Part shown: one piece after another, positions 1 through 10,613 of the stretch
How positions within the stretch are numbered: position 1 is the stretch's first letter
Layout of the letters: every line of letters begins with the position of its first letter
Translations under genes and position numbers: made by a program
Assembly: GCA_905250115.1 (NCBI GenBank)
Contig: CAJNOI010000083.1
Span: forward strand, 346,266 to 410,265
From: Adineta steineri
Taxonomy: Eukaryota > Rotifera > Eurotatoria > Adinetida > Adinetidae
Direction: 5' to 3'
DNA length: 64,000 bases
The notes under the pieces: model-generated
Database searches by the model: none
What the model saw: the letters and a program-made list of their open reading frames with translations, nothing else
Told to the model about the DNA's origin: nothing

Positions 1-503
1 TATCTGGAGTATACATATTATCATAAATCTGAATAGTCAATCCATTATGAGAATCGTAGATAGTAGAAAAAAAAGAGTGATAAAAAACGACGAATTACTT
101 ACAAGTTTCGATTTATTTTAGTCAAAACTTTGATGTTCTAGAAATCATGATACAGAATATTTCTAATCTATACAAATCGATAAATGATCACTCGTTAGTT
201 TTATATTAATGTACAAATAAATTATTAAGATCAAAAAGATTCATGTTAACTTAATCTCACTAAAATCTAAGTGTATTAAATTATTATTATGTCGTGTTTG
301 AACTAACATATATGACAGCTTTTGTTTCCATTCATTTAGAATCAATCAAAGTAAAGTAATATCTGTTTTATCGAGACAATATTTATTTCTCTATTGAAAA
401 TGTTAATACGAGAAAGATAAATAACACAGTACAACGATTACATTAAACAAAAGCAATATATAGATTCTAAACACAAAAAGATCACGAATAATGATTTAAA
501 TAA
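1..503. other. Left-edge AT-rich stretch
   Basis: No gene can be supported here. The minus strand of roughly the first 60 bases stays open in one frame and a donor-like GTAAGT (minus strand) sits near 98-104, so the edge could carry an exon of a gene lying further left, but no complete exon can be drawn. The rest is AT-rich sequence downstream of the membrane-protein gene that ends at 504. Confidence 0.4.
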
Positions 504-2909
504 TTAATGTTCATTATTGTTCTCAATTGTTGCTATTGGTGTAACTCGACGGCCAAATACATATGCTTGTAATGGTGTTACTACTTGCGAACGAGGTCGG
601 TTATTATCTATTGATGGTACTGGCGAGATCGGATTTGAAATGACTCTTGATATTTTTGATGCTGGTCTGGCGTCATCAGATGATATTTGCTTTTCTAAAA
701 CTGGCGAATGATTGCTCTGTTTTGCATGTTGATCACGTTCAAAAGCATTATAAACCTTGTAAGGACGAGTCGGTTGACGTATGATATTACCTTGATGAAC
801 GATCTTATTTTGAGATACACGGTTTTTTCGATTTTTATCAGAACAACTAAAAACTTCATTTTCAATTATCAGCTAACAAAAAATATGAAATTACCAGAAA
901 GGAAAGCAGCAATACCAGCAAAGACTTGTGAGTAAAAATGTGATAAGAGATGCAAGAACAGGTGCAAGCCAAGGCCAAGGCCATGAATACTTACAAACTA
1001 AAATTACATTAGAGATTTTAATACAAAAAGATTGAAAAATACATTACCTGAAGAGAATGTTATTGGAATAGTTGAATCTAAATTCGGCTTAGAAGATGAT
1101 GATATTGGACTGATTGGATCTAAATCTTCAGCAGAAGACAATGGTATTGAACTGTTTGAATCCAAATCTTCAGCAGAAGATGACGACTGTGGCAGAGACG
1201 AACTAAAATACCATAAATGTATTTTATTTTGTTTAGTACAGAAGAGATTATTCTTGGTCTATACATGCACACATATCTTTAATATTCATCCAAAAAATAA
1301 ACTGACATGCAAATATGATCGCTCTATTTGACTTACTGATGAAACAAAAATTAGATAATTAAATTTTTTTATCATGTTAACTGCGAATTTTAGCATAACT
1401 ACTTCAAATATTTATATGTACGTACTCATTGACGTTCATTGATGTTACATCTGGCTCTTTATTATGATCTATCGACGTGAAAACAACTGTTGTCAACTCC
1501 TGTTCTCCTGGACACAATGGAATACCATCTGCAACTACTATAAATGTCATACAGTATTGATTTGACTGAGTATTGTCACTAGAATAAAAAATATTTATAT
1601 TATTATAATAATGTTTCTTGTATAATAAACATACCTGTCAAGAGCTATAGCACAAAGAACTTGTGATCCTACTTGTTCGATTGTTGGTGTCCATGTTAAT
1701 AAAGTTGACCATGAACTTGGTGTCTTTTGTTCAATAGATTTTTTAACAAGAGATGAAAATGATAATACGGCAATATCTTTGATTATTGTCGTACTTGGAC
1801 AAAAATTTTCAGCTACGAGTTCAATTTCAATTGGTTTATTAACTACAACTCCAAAACATTGTTTCTGTTGATTGTCAACATGAGTAAGAAGAGGACGATC
1901 ATTGCATCGTGGTTTATTTTGTACATTAATTAAAAATTGAATAGGAATGATACTTAAAGGAATAGTCGAAGTAGAGTCGATGAAATCTTCAACCTATATA
2001 AAAGTATGAATTAAAATAAACACGTCTAAAAAAATTTATTTATCCAAAGAATATAATACAGCTGAATTATCTTTTGTTTTTCTGTATAACAGTTTTCTAA
2101 CATTAGAATACAGTATAACTTTTGGAAAATATCTAATAATTTATAAAAATATACAATGATGTTTTTCTTACCACAACTGCTACTGCATACCAATCGAATA
2201 GAGTCGAACCGGTGATGAACAATGTGCAATTTGAATAAAGTATAGTTCCACTTGGTAACGAGTCTGGAGGACATACACTGGCACACTCATTATTATTCTT
2301 AGCAAAACGACATCGTACTTCATCACTGTCGGCATCGATTGTCGTTATAACAATGATTTGTTGAACTCCTACTGGTATAAAGATTGGAGATATCATTGTT
2401 GATACAGGAGGAGTATTATATTTGCCATTGGGTCTCAATCGTAGATCAATCAAACTGAAAAAACTCCACCAACCAGATACACCGATTCCTTTTGGTAAAG
2501 CTAAATCACGCCAGTATGCACTCTGATAATTAACAACACAACAGGACGTATTTTCCACAATCATTACAGAGGAATTGTGAAGAATAACAGTATCAAGACT
2601 CGTTGAATAATCGGTACAATAAAAACTAAACGAAACATTTGACGATACATTTGTCTGCTTACAATCTTTAACACAACGAAACGCGACGTTAATATTTGCT
2701 ACCTCTGATCGTTGAAAAATCATGGTATCATTACACGGCAAGTATGTATAGGTGTAAATGTAAGTTTGTGTAAGAAAAATTGATATATGTGATCCATTGG
2801 TGTTTAAGACTTTGTAATTAATCGTTCCACCTTGAAAATGTACTGCTTCATTGATATTTAGAATAGTAACATAAATGAATATAAAAAAATGTTTCATATT
2901 AATCTTCAT
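504..2909 (-). CDS. Single-pass membrane protein with large Cys-containing ectodomain
   Basis: Six exons join in phase: 2172-2909, 1635-1993, 1426-1578, 1048-1202, 895-997 and 504-846 (about 616 aa). All introns are GT-AG. The protein has a signal peptide (MKINMKHFFIFIYVTI...), an N-glycosylation-rich ectodomain with a D-x-D-S-D-E-V-R-C-R-F motif near residue 190, and a second Cys-containing domain. A Ser/Asp-rich stalk follows, containing two copies of a unit around SSAEDLD. One strongly hydrophobic helix near residues 480-500 (APVLASLITFLLTS) is followed by a basic tail of about 115 aa. The ectodomain pattern (GGT-x-Y-K start, DxDxDxVRCR, Y-x-V-A-V-x-V-x-D-F) resembles uncharacterised secreted and integrin-like proteins of other invertebrates, so a cell-surface role is likely. 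The ligand is unknown. The stalk and TM exons are too short to show as long open frames and were found from splice signals. Confidence 0.8.
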
Positions 2910-3890
2910 TGTTGTTATTTGTTGATCAATGAATTAGCTGGTTGAGTATGTTATTATTCACTAAAAATGTCTTTCTCTACTTTGATCAATTGTTGCTTTC
3001 GATTATATAGTCAACGATTAGATATCAATATTGTCAGTAAAAGAAAAACAAATATTACAGTAATATTTGTTATATCTACTTAATTTTTTTCCGATTCAGT
3101 TTAAACATTTGATGAAGTATCATATTTTTCTGTTTATTAAAAACGTTCGGCAGTAGTAATTGAAATATGATTCTAGATTTAAGTTTTCTAAAATTGTTAA
3201 TAACAAAATATAATCAGTTTGTGTCTCAACTCATATGATATTACAAGTCATGTAAAAAACGATTTTTAACACTTTGTTAAGAAGAAAAAACTGTAGTTAA
3301 ATAATTGTATTAGGACGAGTACTTCAGGAATAAAAGAAACTATCGAATTGAATGATCTTGGATTACTTAAAGAAAATGTAATTGTTCTTGTTTCCGATGA
3401 CTGTCAACATTCGGACGCTATTTTATGTATAGATTATCTCATATTTCAGACAGTAGATAGGACTATTTGCTATTTTCCGTAATAACTACGAATGTATGCT
3501 TGGTAAATATCAGTCTACTCAGATATGATATATCACATTACCGTGTGACAATATTATACAAAGTAGAAAAAGAAAAACAATGAAAATGTAATTTTTATTT
3601 CTCTGAAAGATATTTTGAGAATATCATTGTTTCAGTTTATTTCAAAGTGAAATTGATTACTTTGATTTTAATTATTGTTTAGTCTTATTCTTAAATTCAA
3701 TTCGACATAATTTTATTTGATAATATAACATATTAATGATAGCTATTCATAAACTTTTACCAAAGAAGTTATGGATAATGTTTAGTGTAATTTCAACGAT
3801 ATGGTATGAAAAGAGAAATTGCCCCGCTCAGTCTAAATCTTTTATTTAGTAATGAACACATCGATTTTGACAATAAGATTATCATAAATC
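2910..3890. other. Intergenic, upstream of membrane protein and tRNA
   Basis: AT-rich spacer. No coding exon, repeat or RNA other than the tRNA that follows could be supported. It probably holds the promoter of the minus-strand gene starting at 2909. Confidence 0.5.
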
Positions 3891-3962
3891 AGCAGCGTGG
3901 CGCAGTGGAAGCGTGCTGGGCTCATAACTCAGAGGTCGGTAGATCGAAACTACTCGCTGCTA
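3891..3962 (+). tRNA. Initiator tRNA-Met (CAT)
   Basis: A complete 72-base cloverleaf without intron or encoded CCA. The acceptor AGCAGCG pairs with CGCTGCT. The D arm is GGCGCAGTGGAAGC. The anticodon stem CTGGG/CTCAG encloses the loop CTCATAA, so the anticodon is CAT. The T loop reads ATCGAAA. The A1-U72 end pair, the GGG run in the anticodon stem and the A-rich T loop (A instead of T at position 54) are hallmarks of eukaryotic initiator rather than elongator Met tRNA. Internal A-box and B-box promoters are contained in the gene. Confidence 0.95.
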
Positions 3963-3970
3963 TACAGCTC

Positions 3971-3980
3971 TTTTTTTTTT
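3971..3980 (+). terminator. Pol III T-run terminator
   Basis: A run of ten T residues starts nine bases after the tRNA 3' end, the normal RNA polymerase III stop signal. Confidence 0.8.
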
Positions 3981-4558
3981 CTTTCTTTCCTACCAATATA
4001 AATAAATACAAATTAATAAACATATTGCTGAACTGTTAACGTTGAAATGATGTTTAAGTCAATATTTGATTTATTTATCTCTAAAACAAATCTAAATATA
4101 TATGACTATTGATAATGCATACTATGAAAGTAAAATAAAAGATGGTCAGTCATAGTATCAGTTTACTCAATAGTATTGAATAATTACATTTATATAAAAT
4201 TATTAATTAAATAATACGAAGAGAAAAGAAAATACTTTTCTGCATATTATAATATATTTTATTACATAGGTTCACGTCTGACAATAAAAAACATAATCAT
4301 CAGACTGAATAGTTAATATTTTATTAATCTATGTTTGATAGACAATTAAACAAAATATTAAAAGAAATCGAAGTAGAACAATATAATTACATTCAACCTA
4401 AATCGTCGGTACATGTTGATAGTAAAAATATGAAATAACAGGAAAACTTTTTCTCTGATATGATTCAAGTGATGGCACATAGTATTTATAATCTTCAGCT
4501 GCTTGTTTAGCTTTTTTTTGAAATCTCTCAAACAATTTCTTCATTATCAGTAATACTT

Positions 4559-4567
4559 CTTCTTTGT
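4559..4567 (+). repeat. Left target-site duplication
   Basis: CTTCTTTGT, identical to 4826-4834 on the other side of the insertion. In the minus-strand host exon the uninterrupted frame would read across this site without a shift, supporting it as the original target. Confidence 0.6.
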
Positions 4568-4825
4568 GTCCGCCTGCCAGGGATGTGTAAACATCCACAG
4601 GGTCTCACGGATGCATTGCACCTGTGAGAGGCGCCCCTGGGCTGCTGGTAGCCACCTTGTCTTGTTCTTAGGCTAGCCCCCTACTAACGGGACGATATAA
4701 ACCCTACTGGCTACAGAAAAGGATCAAAGAAAGTGCATAAATGCAACCAAATTTTTACTTTTTTTTTGTACTTGTCTTGATCTTCACCCAACACCGAAAG
4801 GTAAGGGTAATAAAACTAAACTAAA
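4568..4825 (+). mobile_element. Short non-LTR retroposon-like insertion
   Basis: A GC-rich island in an AT-rich background. It starts GTCCGCCTGCC, includes a hairpin GGATGT-GTAA-ACATCC, and ends in a tail of repeated A/C/T units (TAATAAAACTAAACTAAA). The perfect 9-bp direct repeat CTTCTTTGT flanks it at 4559-4567 and 4826-4834, as expected for a target-site duplication. The tail at the right end points to reverse-transcribed insertion on the plus strand, most like a 5'-truncated LINE 3' end or a SINE. No coding sequence is recognisable, so the clade is unknown. Confidence 0.6.
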
Positions 4826-4834
4826 CTTCTTTGT
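4826..4834 (+). repeat. Right target-site duplication
   Basis: CTTCTTTGT, the second copy of the 9-bp direct repeat flanking the retroposon-like insertion. Confidence 0.6.
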
Positions 4835-6678
4835 TTATTCTAGTAAATAGGATAGATCATTATTTTGAACATTCTTTTGATTGAAGCTTATTGTTTTTCT
4901 ACAAGACTCATAATTGGATATACACATGCATACATCTATGAATATCTAAGTGCGAACGGTTTTTTTAAAGAACTTATTCATTGAAATAATTTCAATTCAA
5001 TTATTACTCTCGTCTATTGACTATTTCAGATCAAAATTAATGATATTTTTCTAGATTCATTTATTTCAATAACAATTTTTATCTTCACTTCTTCTTCATC
5101 TTTCATATCGATTGAAAGAGATTCTTTTTTTCTATACAGTATTACAACAGAAGAATTGATTGAAACTAGATATAAAAATGAGCAAGACAGAAATCATTAG
5201 AAGGCTTATATTTGACTGTATATAACACACACAATTGAATCAGATGAGCTTCGCATTTTCTTGACATTTTTCAGATCATCGTATAGGTATAGCTGGCCAT
5301 CATGACCGATGAGAGTGGCAATAAAATGAGCAGATTTATGATGTATTACTGCACGCCATGTATAGCTATTGAAGAAGATTCCGAAAATATTACAAAGACG
5401 ATTAAAAATAAGATTTAAATAACTTACGAGACAGCGCCAATTCTTAACGGTAAAAGTAGCTGTAGATATATTAGATGTGGTATCATATAACCATCCCTAT
5501 CTATGACGAAAAAAATTATAGAAAGATGTGAAAAGAGGATGAAGCAATATAACATACTCATAATCCTTCATGTTTGTTTTTTCATTAATTATCATCGGTA
5601 CTCTATCTTTGTAGTTTTCTTCATGTGCCTCTTCATCAGCTATTTTATGTACGTCAATAGTGTAGATATTAAATTTCTAAATATGACTATTAAATGCGCT
5701 AAGAAGATACATTTACTGAAAAAAGAGATAAACCAATAGCGATATACTTACAAACAGAATTAGATCTATTGTTGATCTACTAAGTCAAAAACAAACTTTT
5801 TTGTCGTTCAGATGTTTTTAAAATGCCGTGACTGAGTAACCAATTGATACGAGCGGTATCTCATCCTTCTTTTTCAATCATTCGAAAAACTTTAGTAAGT
5901 GTTGCATATGGTGATGTTCTGATCGCATCATAAACGTCATCAGGAATATTAATAACTGTTCGATATATACAATAAAGAGCAAATAATGATGAATCTGTAC
6001 ACTCTAAAAAAAAAGAGAAGATATTCTTGAAAACTCAATAATAGAGTTTCTGAGTTACAATTAAAAGCTGAATCTACCTATGACGAATTTATAAAATATA
6101 CATCGAAATTAGTTTTAAGTAACTTACTGGTTGCTAGTAAATGTAAGATTATTTTATTCATCTAGAATTTTATTGTTTTCACTGGTTCGGTTTTTTTTGC
6201 ATGTGCCTTTCGTTTTCGTCACACATGAGCTACTTTCATATTGATCATACCTTTCTTTTTCTTTAGCGAAGATTTGCGCATAGCTGTCATACATTTTGTT
6301 TATCATGGTCATGTTCATACATAAGCTATTGTTTCAAATAAAAAACGTATATTGATAGATCAGTAATATCTGTTTTGCGCATTCTTTAAACATAGGTATC
6401 AATGAAAAGAATAATCGAAAATTATATCCATATATAAACATTTTTTTTATCATATGACTATTTTTTTGTATAGAATAATATTAACATAAGCAACAAGCAT
6501 ATCCTATATTTCTATCAAGGTTAAACGAAGCTCGTTATGTGCTGTCAATCTTTAAGATCAGTCATTTGTATTTTTTGTATCTATTCTTCTATCTAATGAT
6601 AACGCCCTGCTTAAGATTAAAGAAGAAAAATCCATATTTTTCAGTACTCTCTTTCTCTCCCTCCTGTCCTTGTAGGGC

Positions 6679-6687
6679 TATATAAGA
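6679..6687 (+). promoter_or_regulatory. TATA-like box of the small secreted peptide gene
   Basis: CTATATAAG lies about 100 bases upstream of the ATG at 6783, leaving room for a transcription start and a short leader. Position and match are good, but function is inferred. Confidence 0.4.
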
Positions 6688-6782
6688 CTGAGAATAATCT
6701 TGCAAAATTAGACGATAACTATTACTTTAAAATATATACTATCAACCAATACCTATTACTTCATTCAATACAAACAAGTCTA

Positions 6783-7286
6783 ATGGCTAATAACAAGACG
6801 TTGGTATATATTTTGGGTTTATTAGTTTTATGCTCAACATTATTGTTTCAAACAATAATGGTAAGTATATTTTTTAAGAATATTTATTTATTTAATTGTT
6901 CATAATCTTTGCTTTCTTCATAGTAACAACGGATTTCACTCATTGGCATATAAACTAAAAAAAAACATTTTTATTATTTTATCATTTAGTCTGTTCAACC
7001 TTTTCGCCAAGTATTTTATTTTTACACTTTTTTGTTTTGATCTTTAAATATAAATGAAATAGTTAGAACGCCGATTATTTATTATCTTTACATAATAACA
7101 TAAAATCAGTCTTTAAATATGATTTTATACAATCAGATTTGATATCAAATGAGAAGAAACAAGTATTGAAATTATCATATTTATGTCCGTATTCAAGCTG
7201 GAGAGTAAAAAACTAAAATCTCACATGTTTTGTAGAAAGAAAAAGAACAAAAAAAGAAGAATGTTGACAGTGAAGATAGTATGTGA
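6783..7286 (+). CDS. Small two-exon secreted peptide
   Basis: Exon 1 (6783-6860) encodes a near-perfect signal peptide, MANNKTLVYILGLLVLCSTL followed by LFQTIM, and ends at a consensus donor ATG|GTAAGT. Exon 2 (7236-7286) follows a TTTTGTAG acceptor and encodes KEKEQKKKNVDSEDSM plus stop. The joined frame is in phase (42 aa). The mature part would be a very short, highly charged Lys/Glu peptide. A TATA-like box lies upstream and AATAAA follows the stop at about 7299. No homology is recognised; it could be a secreted signalling or defence peptide, or a short type II anchor. The 375-base intron is long for this locus, which is the main doubt. Confidence 0.5.
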
Positions 7287-7529
7287 TGGTGACTAAGAAT
7301 AAATGGCCTTGTGTATGTTAATATAAAAAACTGCTATATACAAAACAAAACATAATAAATTAGATATATATGAAGAACGAAATGTGCTTTTTAGTTGCAA
7401 ATCGTTACTATTTACTTATCAACTATTTTGCATGGAAGATTATCTGTTAATCGAATTAAAAAATAATAGTAAAGTTTATGATAAATTCGCATTTCTGCGT
7501 ATCATTTTATAATGAATTCACACCTGCAA

Positions 7530-7830
7530 TGAAATGTTACAAGTCTTATATCAAAGATACATTTGATATATGTGCTCTTTTTACTAACATACCTATAAAT
7601 AAAGCTATTGAAATTGCTATTAAGAAAATTATGATCAAATTAACGGCGTGACAATGGGAAATCCATTGGTACTAAGCATTACGTATTTATTTATGAGTAA
7701 TTTACAACAAAACCTGAATTATATTATAGGTATGTTGATAATATATTTATGATTATTAACAGAACACAGAAAGATATATTAAAAATTAAAAATTTAGATA
7801 ATAAAGTGTTTTATTATCGAATTAGATTCT
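7530..7830 (+). pseudogene. Penelope-like element reverse transcriptase remnant
   Basis: Three frames in succession show RT core motifs in the right order. Near 7540-7650 is KDTFDICALFTNIPINKAIE (the D-x-x-x-LFTNIP motif). From about 7636 comes DQINGVTMGNPL (the Q-x-x-G-V-x-MG-x-PL motif). Near 7728-7760 is RYVDNIFMIINRT (the catalytic YVDD box, here YVDN). At least two frameshifts separate the motifs, and upstream and downstream domains, including any GIY-YIG endonuclease, are not seen. The LFTNIP and GV-MG-PL wording is characteristic of Penelope-like elements, which are common in bdelloids, especially near telomeres. It is an inactive fragment. Confidence 0.7.
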
Positions 7831-7931
7831 TGTTTAATTACAATAAATTGTTCTTTTTCGTATCATGAAAGTCTTCTTATGTTTAATCGAAAAATTAAAA
7901 GAAAAATAAACTACTTGAAAATCGTTATCAA

Positions 7932-9572
7932 TCAAACGTCGGCAATATTCTTCTGTATTCTTGCTGAGTTTTCTAATTCTATTTTTGTTTTAAGAGCACT
8001 AGGTGGTATTTCTGCAGTACGAGGATATCGAGCTAAATATTCCAAATCATCCAAAATGGGGGCTACCGATCGAATATATTGTTTAGACGCATCTTTGAAT
8101 GGTTGATGATCCCAAGGCTTCCATTGACCGATTCGAAGAGCGGCATCTGTGAATCGTCTTTGACGTTGTGATCGAAGAACTTGAGCAGTAATAGAAGGTA
8201 TATCCCAACGTTGCTCTGCTTCTTTTATAAATTGATCTAAAATTTGTGCGTGTTCTGCTGAAGGCTTTTGTGCCAGATTGTTCATCTCATTTGGATCATC
8301 TTTAATATTGAAGAGTTGAGGAGGATCAATCGAACAATAAATAAATTTGTAGATGCCTCGACGAATCATCATGAGAGGAGCAAGAGTACCTTCTGCCATA
8401 TATTCTCCAACAACTTCGTCATGCTTATTCTTGGCATCAGTAAGATGTGGAAGAAGTGAACGGCCATCGATAGCAAGGTCTGTTTGAAGTTGACCACCAG
8501 CTAAATGTACGAGAGTGGGAAATAAGTCAACCGTAGAAATAGATTCTTGCACTCGATGTGGTGAGAAGTATTTTGGTGCGTAAACTAAGAGAGGAACACG
8601 TGCAGAAGGTTCCAAAAAACTCATCTTATACCATAAACCACGTTCACCTAGAAAATCACCATGATCTCCCGAAAAGATAACAATTGTATCATCAGCCAAA
8701 TCACATTCTTTTAAAACTTGCAGAAGTTTGCCCACATTTGCATCGACATACGAACAATTACCATAGTAAGCACGTCGAGCTCGACGAATGGCTTCTTCAC
8801 TCATTGGATTATCCCAAATATCAATGACTTTCATTAAACGTGTTGAATGTGGATCTTGCTCCTCTTGCTTAATATTAATAGTTGGCAAAGGAATATCTTC
8901 ATCCTTGTACATATCCCAAAAATGCTTTAGTGTCGTATAAGGATCATGTGGATGAGTCAAACTAACAGTTAAACAAAATGGTTGTTTTTGGTTGGGATCC
9001 ACAGATTTACGTACATGATCGTAAAGGTATTGCTGAGCTTTGTACATAACCTCTTCATCAAAATCAATCTGATTAGTACGTACACAATGTCCAGCATCAA
9101 GAACAGAACTCATATTATGATACCAATCTTGTCGTACGTCACTTAAATCCCAATTTACAGTCCATCCATAATCGGCCGGATAGATATCACTTGTTAATCG
9201 TTCTTCGTAACCGTGCAATTGATCACCTCCTACAAAGTGCATCTTTCCAGACAGACATGTATGGTAGCCAAGACGTCTGAGATAATGAGCGAAAGTCGGA
9301 ATATTCGAAACAAAATCGGCAGCATTATCGTAAGCACCAATCTTACTTGGTAGCTGACCACTCATAAGCACAAAGCGAGATGGTGCACAGAGTGGACTAT
9401 TACAATAGGCTGAATCGAAGACAACAGATTCTGTGGCTAGACGACTAAGATTTGGCATCTTGATAGGTGAATTTGGATCGTATAAAGGTAGAATTGGAGC
9501 ACACATTTGATCGGCCATAATAAAAAGAATATTAGGTTGCTTCATTGACGGATATGTTGTCTCTTGAGACAT
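7932..9572 (-). CDS. betC: Choline-sulfatase, intronless
   Basis: A 546-aa single-exon sulfatase starting at ATG 9572. Metal-site Asp is in FIMADQ (residue 21). The formylglycine-forming motif C-A-P-S-R has its Cys at about residue 62, within NSPLCAPSR. Other active-site stretches include LSGKMHFVGGDQLHG, a THPHDPY motif and SGDHGDFLGERG. The C-terminus (IGQWKPWDHQPF...LEYLARYPR) matches the choline-sulfatase tail domain. Family members hydrolyse choline-O-sulfate to choline and sulfate, feeding choline to osmoprotectant synthesis. No signal peptide is seen, so a cytosolic enzyme is likely. The close resemblance to the bacterial/fungal BetC type and the lack of introns among intron-rich neighbours suggest horizontal acquisition. 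Substrate is inferred from family motifs. Confidence 0.85.
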   Translation of the reverse strand: MSQETTYPSMKQPNILFIMADQMCAPILPLYDPNSPIKMPNLSRLATESVVFDSAYCNSPLCAPSRFVLMSGQLPSKIGAYDNAADFVSNIPTFAHYLRRLGYHTCLSGKMHFVGGDQLHGYEERLTSDIYPADYGWTVNWDLSDVRQDWYHNMSSVLDAGHCVRTNQIDFDEEVMYKAQQYLYDHVRKSVDPNQKQPFCLTVSLTHPHDPYTTLKHFWDMYKDEDIPLPTINIKQEEQDPHSTRLMKVIDIWDNPMSEEAIRRARRAYYGNCSYVDANVGKLLQVLKECDLADDTIVIFSGDHGDFLGERGLWYKMSFLEPSARVPLLVYAPKYFSPHRVQESISTVDLFPTLVHLAGGQLQTDLAIDGRSLLPHLTDAKNKHDEVVGEYMAEGTLAPLMMIRRGIYKFIYCSIDPPQLFNIKDDPNEMNNLAQKPSAEHAQILDQFIKEAEQRWDIPSITAQVLRSQRQRRFTDAALRIGQWKPWDHQPFKDASKQYIRSVAPILDDLEYLARYPRTAEIPPSALKTKIELENSARIQKNIADV

Positions 9573-9674
9573 GTTGATAATCTAGAAAAGCTTTGTATAG
9601 AGACAAACAAAAGACATAATAATATATAGTATATAAGTAAAGAAGAAAGAGAATGTGTATATTTAAAAAAAAAT

Positions 9675-9825
9675 GTTTCGAGTGAGAATTATATTTTTAG
9701 TGAGGCTCGATTTTATACAGTAGTACATAAGAGAAAAAAGAAGAAGAAAGATACGATATCTACCTGTGAATGTTGAGTAAATAAGAAGACCACGCCATTC
9801 ATCTTATTCAGATAAGTAACTATTA
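9675..9825. repeat. Dispersed repeat, copy A
   Basis: About 150 bases that recur with roughly 80% or better identity at 17177-17325. Shared blocks include ACTCGATTTTATACAGTA-like and CACGCCATTCAT. This copy lies just upstream of the choline-sulfatase start codon. Nature unknown; it may be a short non-autonomous element or a duplicated flank. Confidence 0.6.
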
Positions 9826-10415
9826 GTTGTGAAGAAAAAGTACTCTTTGCTTTAGATGGATACCTGATTGTATATGCAATATGATCTCTAGCTAGACATG
9901 AGATAAAACTCATTATTCACTGTTAAGATCCAAAAAAAATATCTTTTCTTACTTTTGTCTGTGTTTATCAAAACGAAATATGACAATAAACAAATGTTGT
10001 CCTACGGAAAAAACACCAAGCAAAAACAAATAAATTCAAGAGAATGTGAGTAGAATTAATACCATATCCATACTTTTACTTATGTTTCTATGTATATATT
10101 CATAATCTCAATACATTATTAGATATTCTTGTTTGAATATAAATTCTTTTATTTTGAATAATCAGAATAAATATGCAATATAATAATACGAAAATCGAGA
10201 TGACTATGATGAATAAATAATTGTTGAAGATTTTTACTTGCATGTTGTTGATAAGAATATAATAGATTTTAATTTAAACGAGTATATTTTTTATCTTTAT
10301 TTATTATATTATTAATTATAACAATCATATATACGCATATGAAGAATCAAGTAGAAAGACAAATGGATATGCAGCTTAATATCAATTAGATTTGGACTGT
10401 ACTCTTATCAAATTA
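9826..10415. other. Intergenic AT-rich
   Basis: Spacer between the sulfatase upstream region and a weak small-peptide candidate. No exon or repeat is supported. Confidence 0.4.
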
Positions 10416-10613
10416 ATGCTTCTTGTCATTACTTTCTCTTCGAATTATTTTATTGTTGATGTTTATGAAAGTGCGCATCAAGATAGACGTTTTAATAAGA
10501 TTAGACAAACAGCAAGTGCTTATATAAATAATGATGTTCATCATCTTGTGGATGACATTGTTGAAAAGACAAAAGAAATATTAGTTATTAGGCAATATAA
10601 ACCAAGACGATGA
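10416..10613 (+). CDS. Possible small secreted protein (unrecognised)
   Basis: An open frame of 65 aa from the ATG at 10416. The first 17 residues are hydrophobic (MLLVITFSSNYFIVDVY), followed by a charged part with KIRQTASAYINNDVHHLV and ending QYKPRR. The frame could be a secreted peptide, but there is no recognised domain or repeat, and a short upstream ATG frame closes before it. It may equally be chance open frame in AT-rich DNA. Confidence 0.3.
   Translation: MLLVITFSSNYFIVDVYESAHQDRRFNKIRQTASAYINNDVHHLVDDIVEKTKEILVIRQYKPRR

Larger units (their letters stand above)
4398..6318 (-). pseudogene. Broken CYLD/USP-like deubiquitinase gene
   Basis: Splice-bounded minus-strand pieces translate to a USP-type cysteine peptidase. 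Around 5810-6000 lies a Cys-box-like segment (ECTDSSLFALYCIYR). Around 5430-5690 follow a linker exon and an exon ending LPLRIGAVS. Around 5225-5385 is a His-box (AVIHHKSAHFIATLIG) followed by LYLYDD, the usual His and Asp catalytic positions. A last exon ends at 4398. A possible N-terminal exon starts with ATG at 6318. The Cys box and the segment RTSPYATLTKVFRMIEK recall the CYLD branch. The gene looks dead: an in-frame TGA at 5861-5863 where Trp would fit, a probable frameshift near 5770-5810, and a 258-bp insertion in the last exon (4568-4825). If expressed, it would have acted in removing ubiquitin chains. Family assignment is from motif recognition only. Confidence 0.6.

Noticed and set aside
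1032..1331. Plus-strand Glu/Asp/Ser frame with repeats
   Set aside because: The repeats belong to the minus-strand Ser/Asp stalk exon (1048-1202) of the membrane-protein gene, which has matching splice sites.
4568..4825. Structured GC-rich block considered as a spliced-leader or other ncRNA gene
   Set aside because: The 9-bp target duplication and A/C/T-repeat tail fit a retroposon better, and no spliced-leader-like donor or Sm site was identified.
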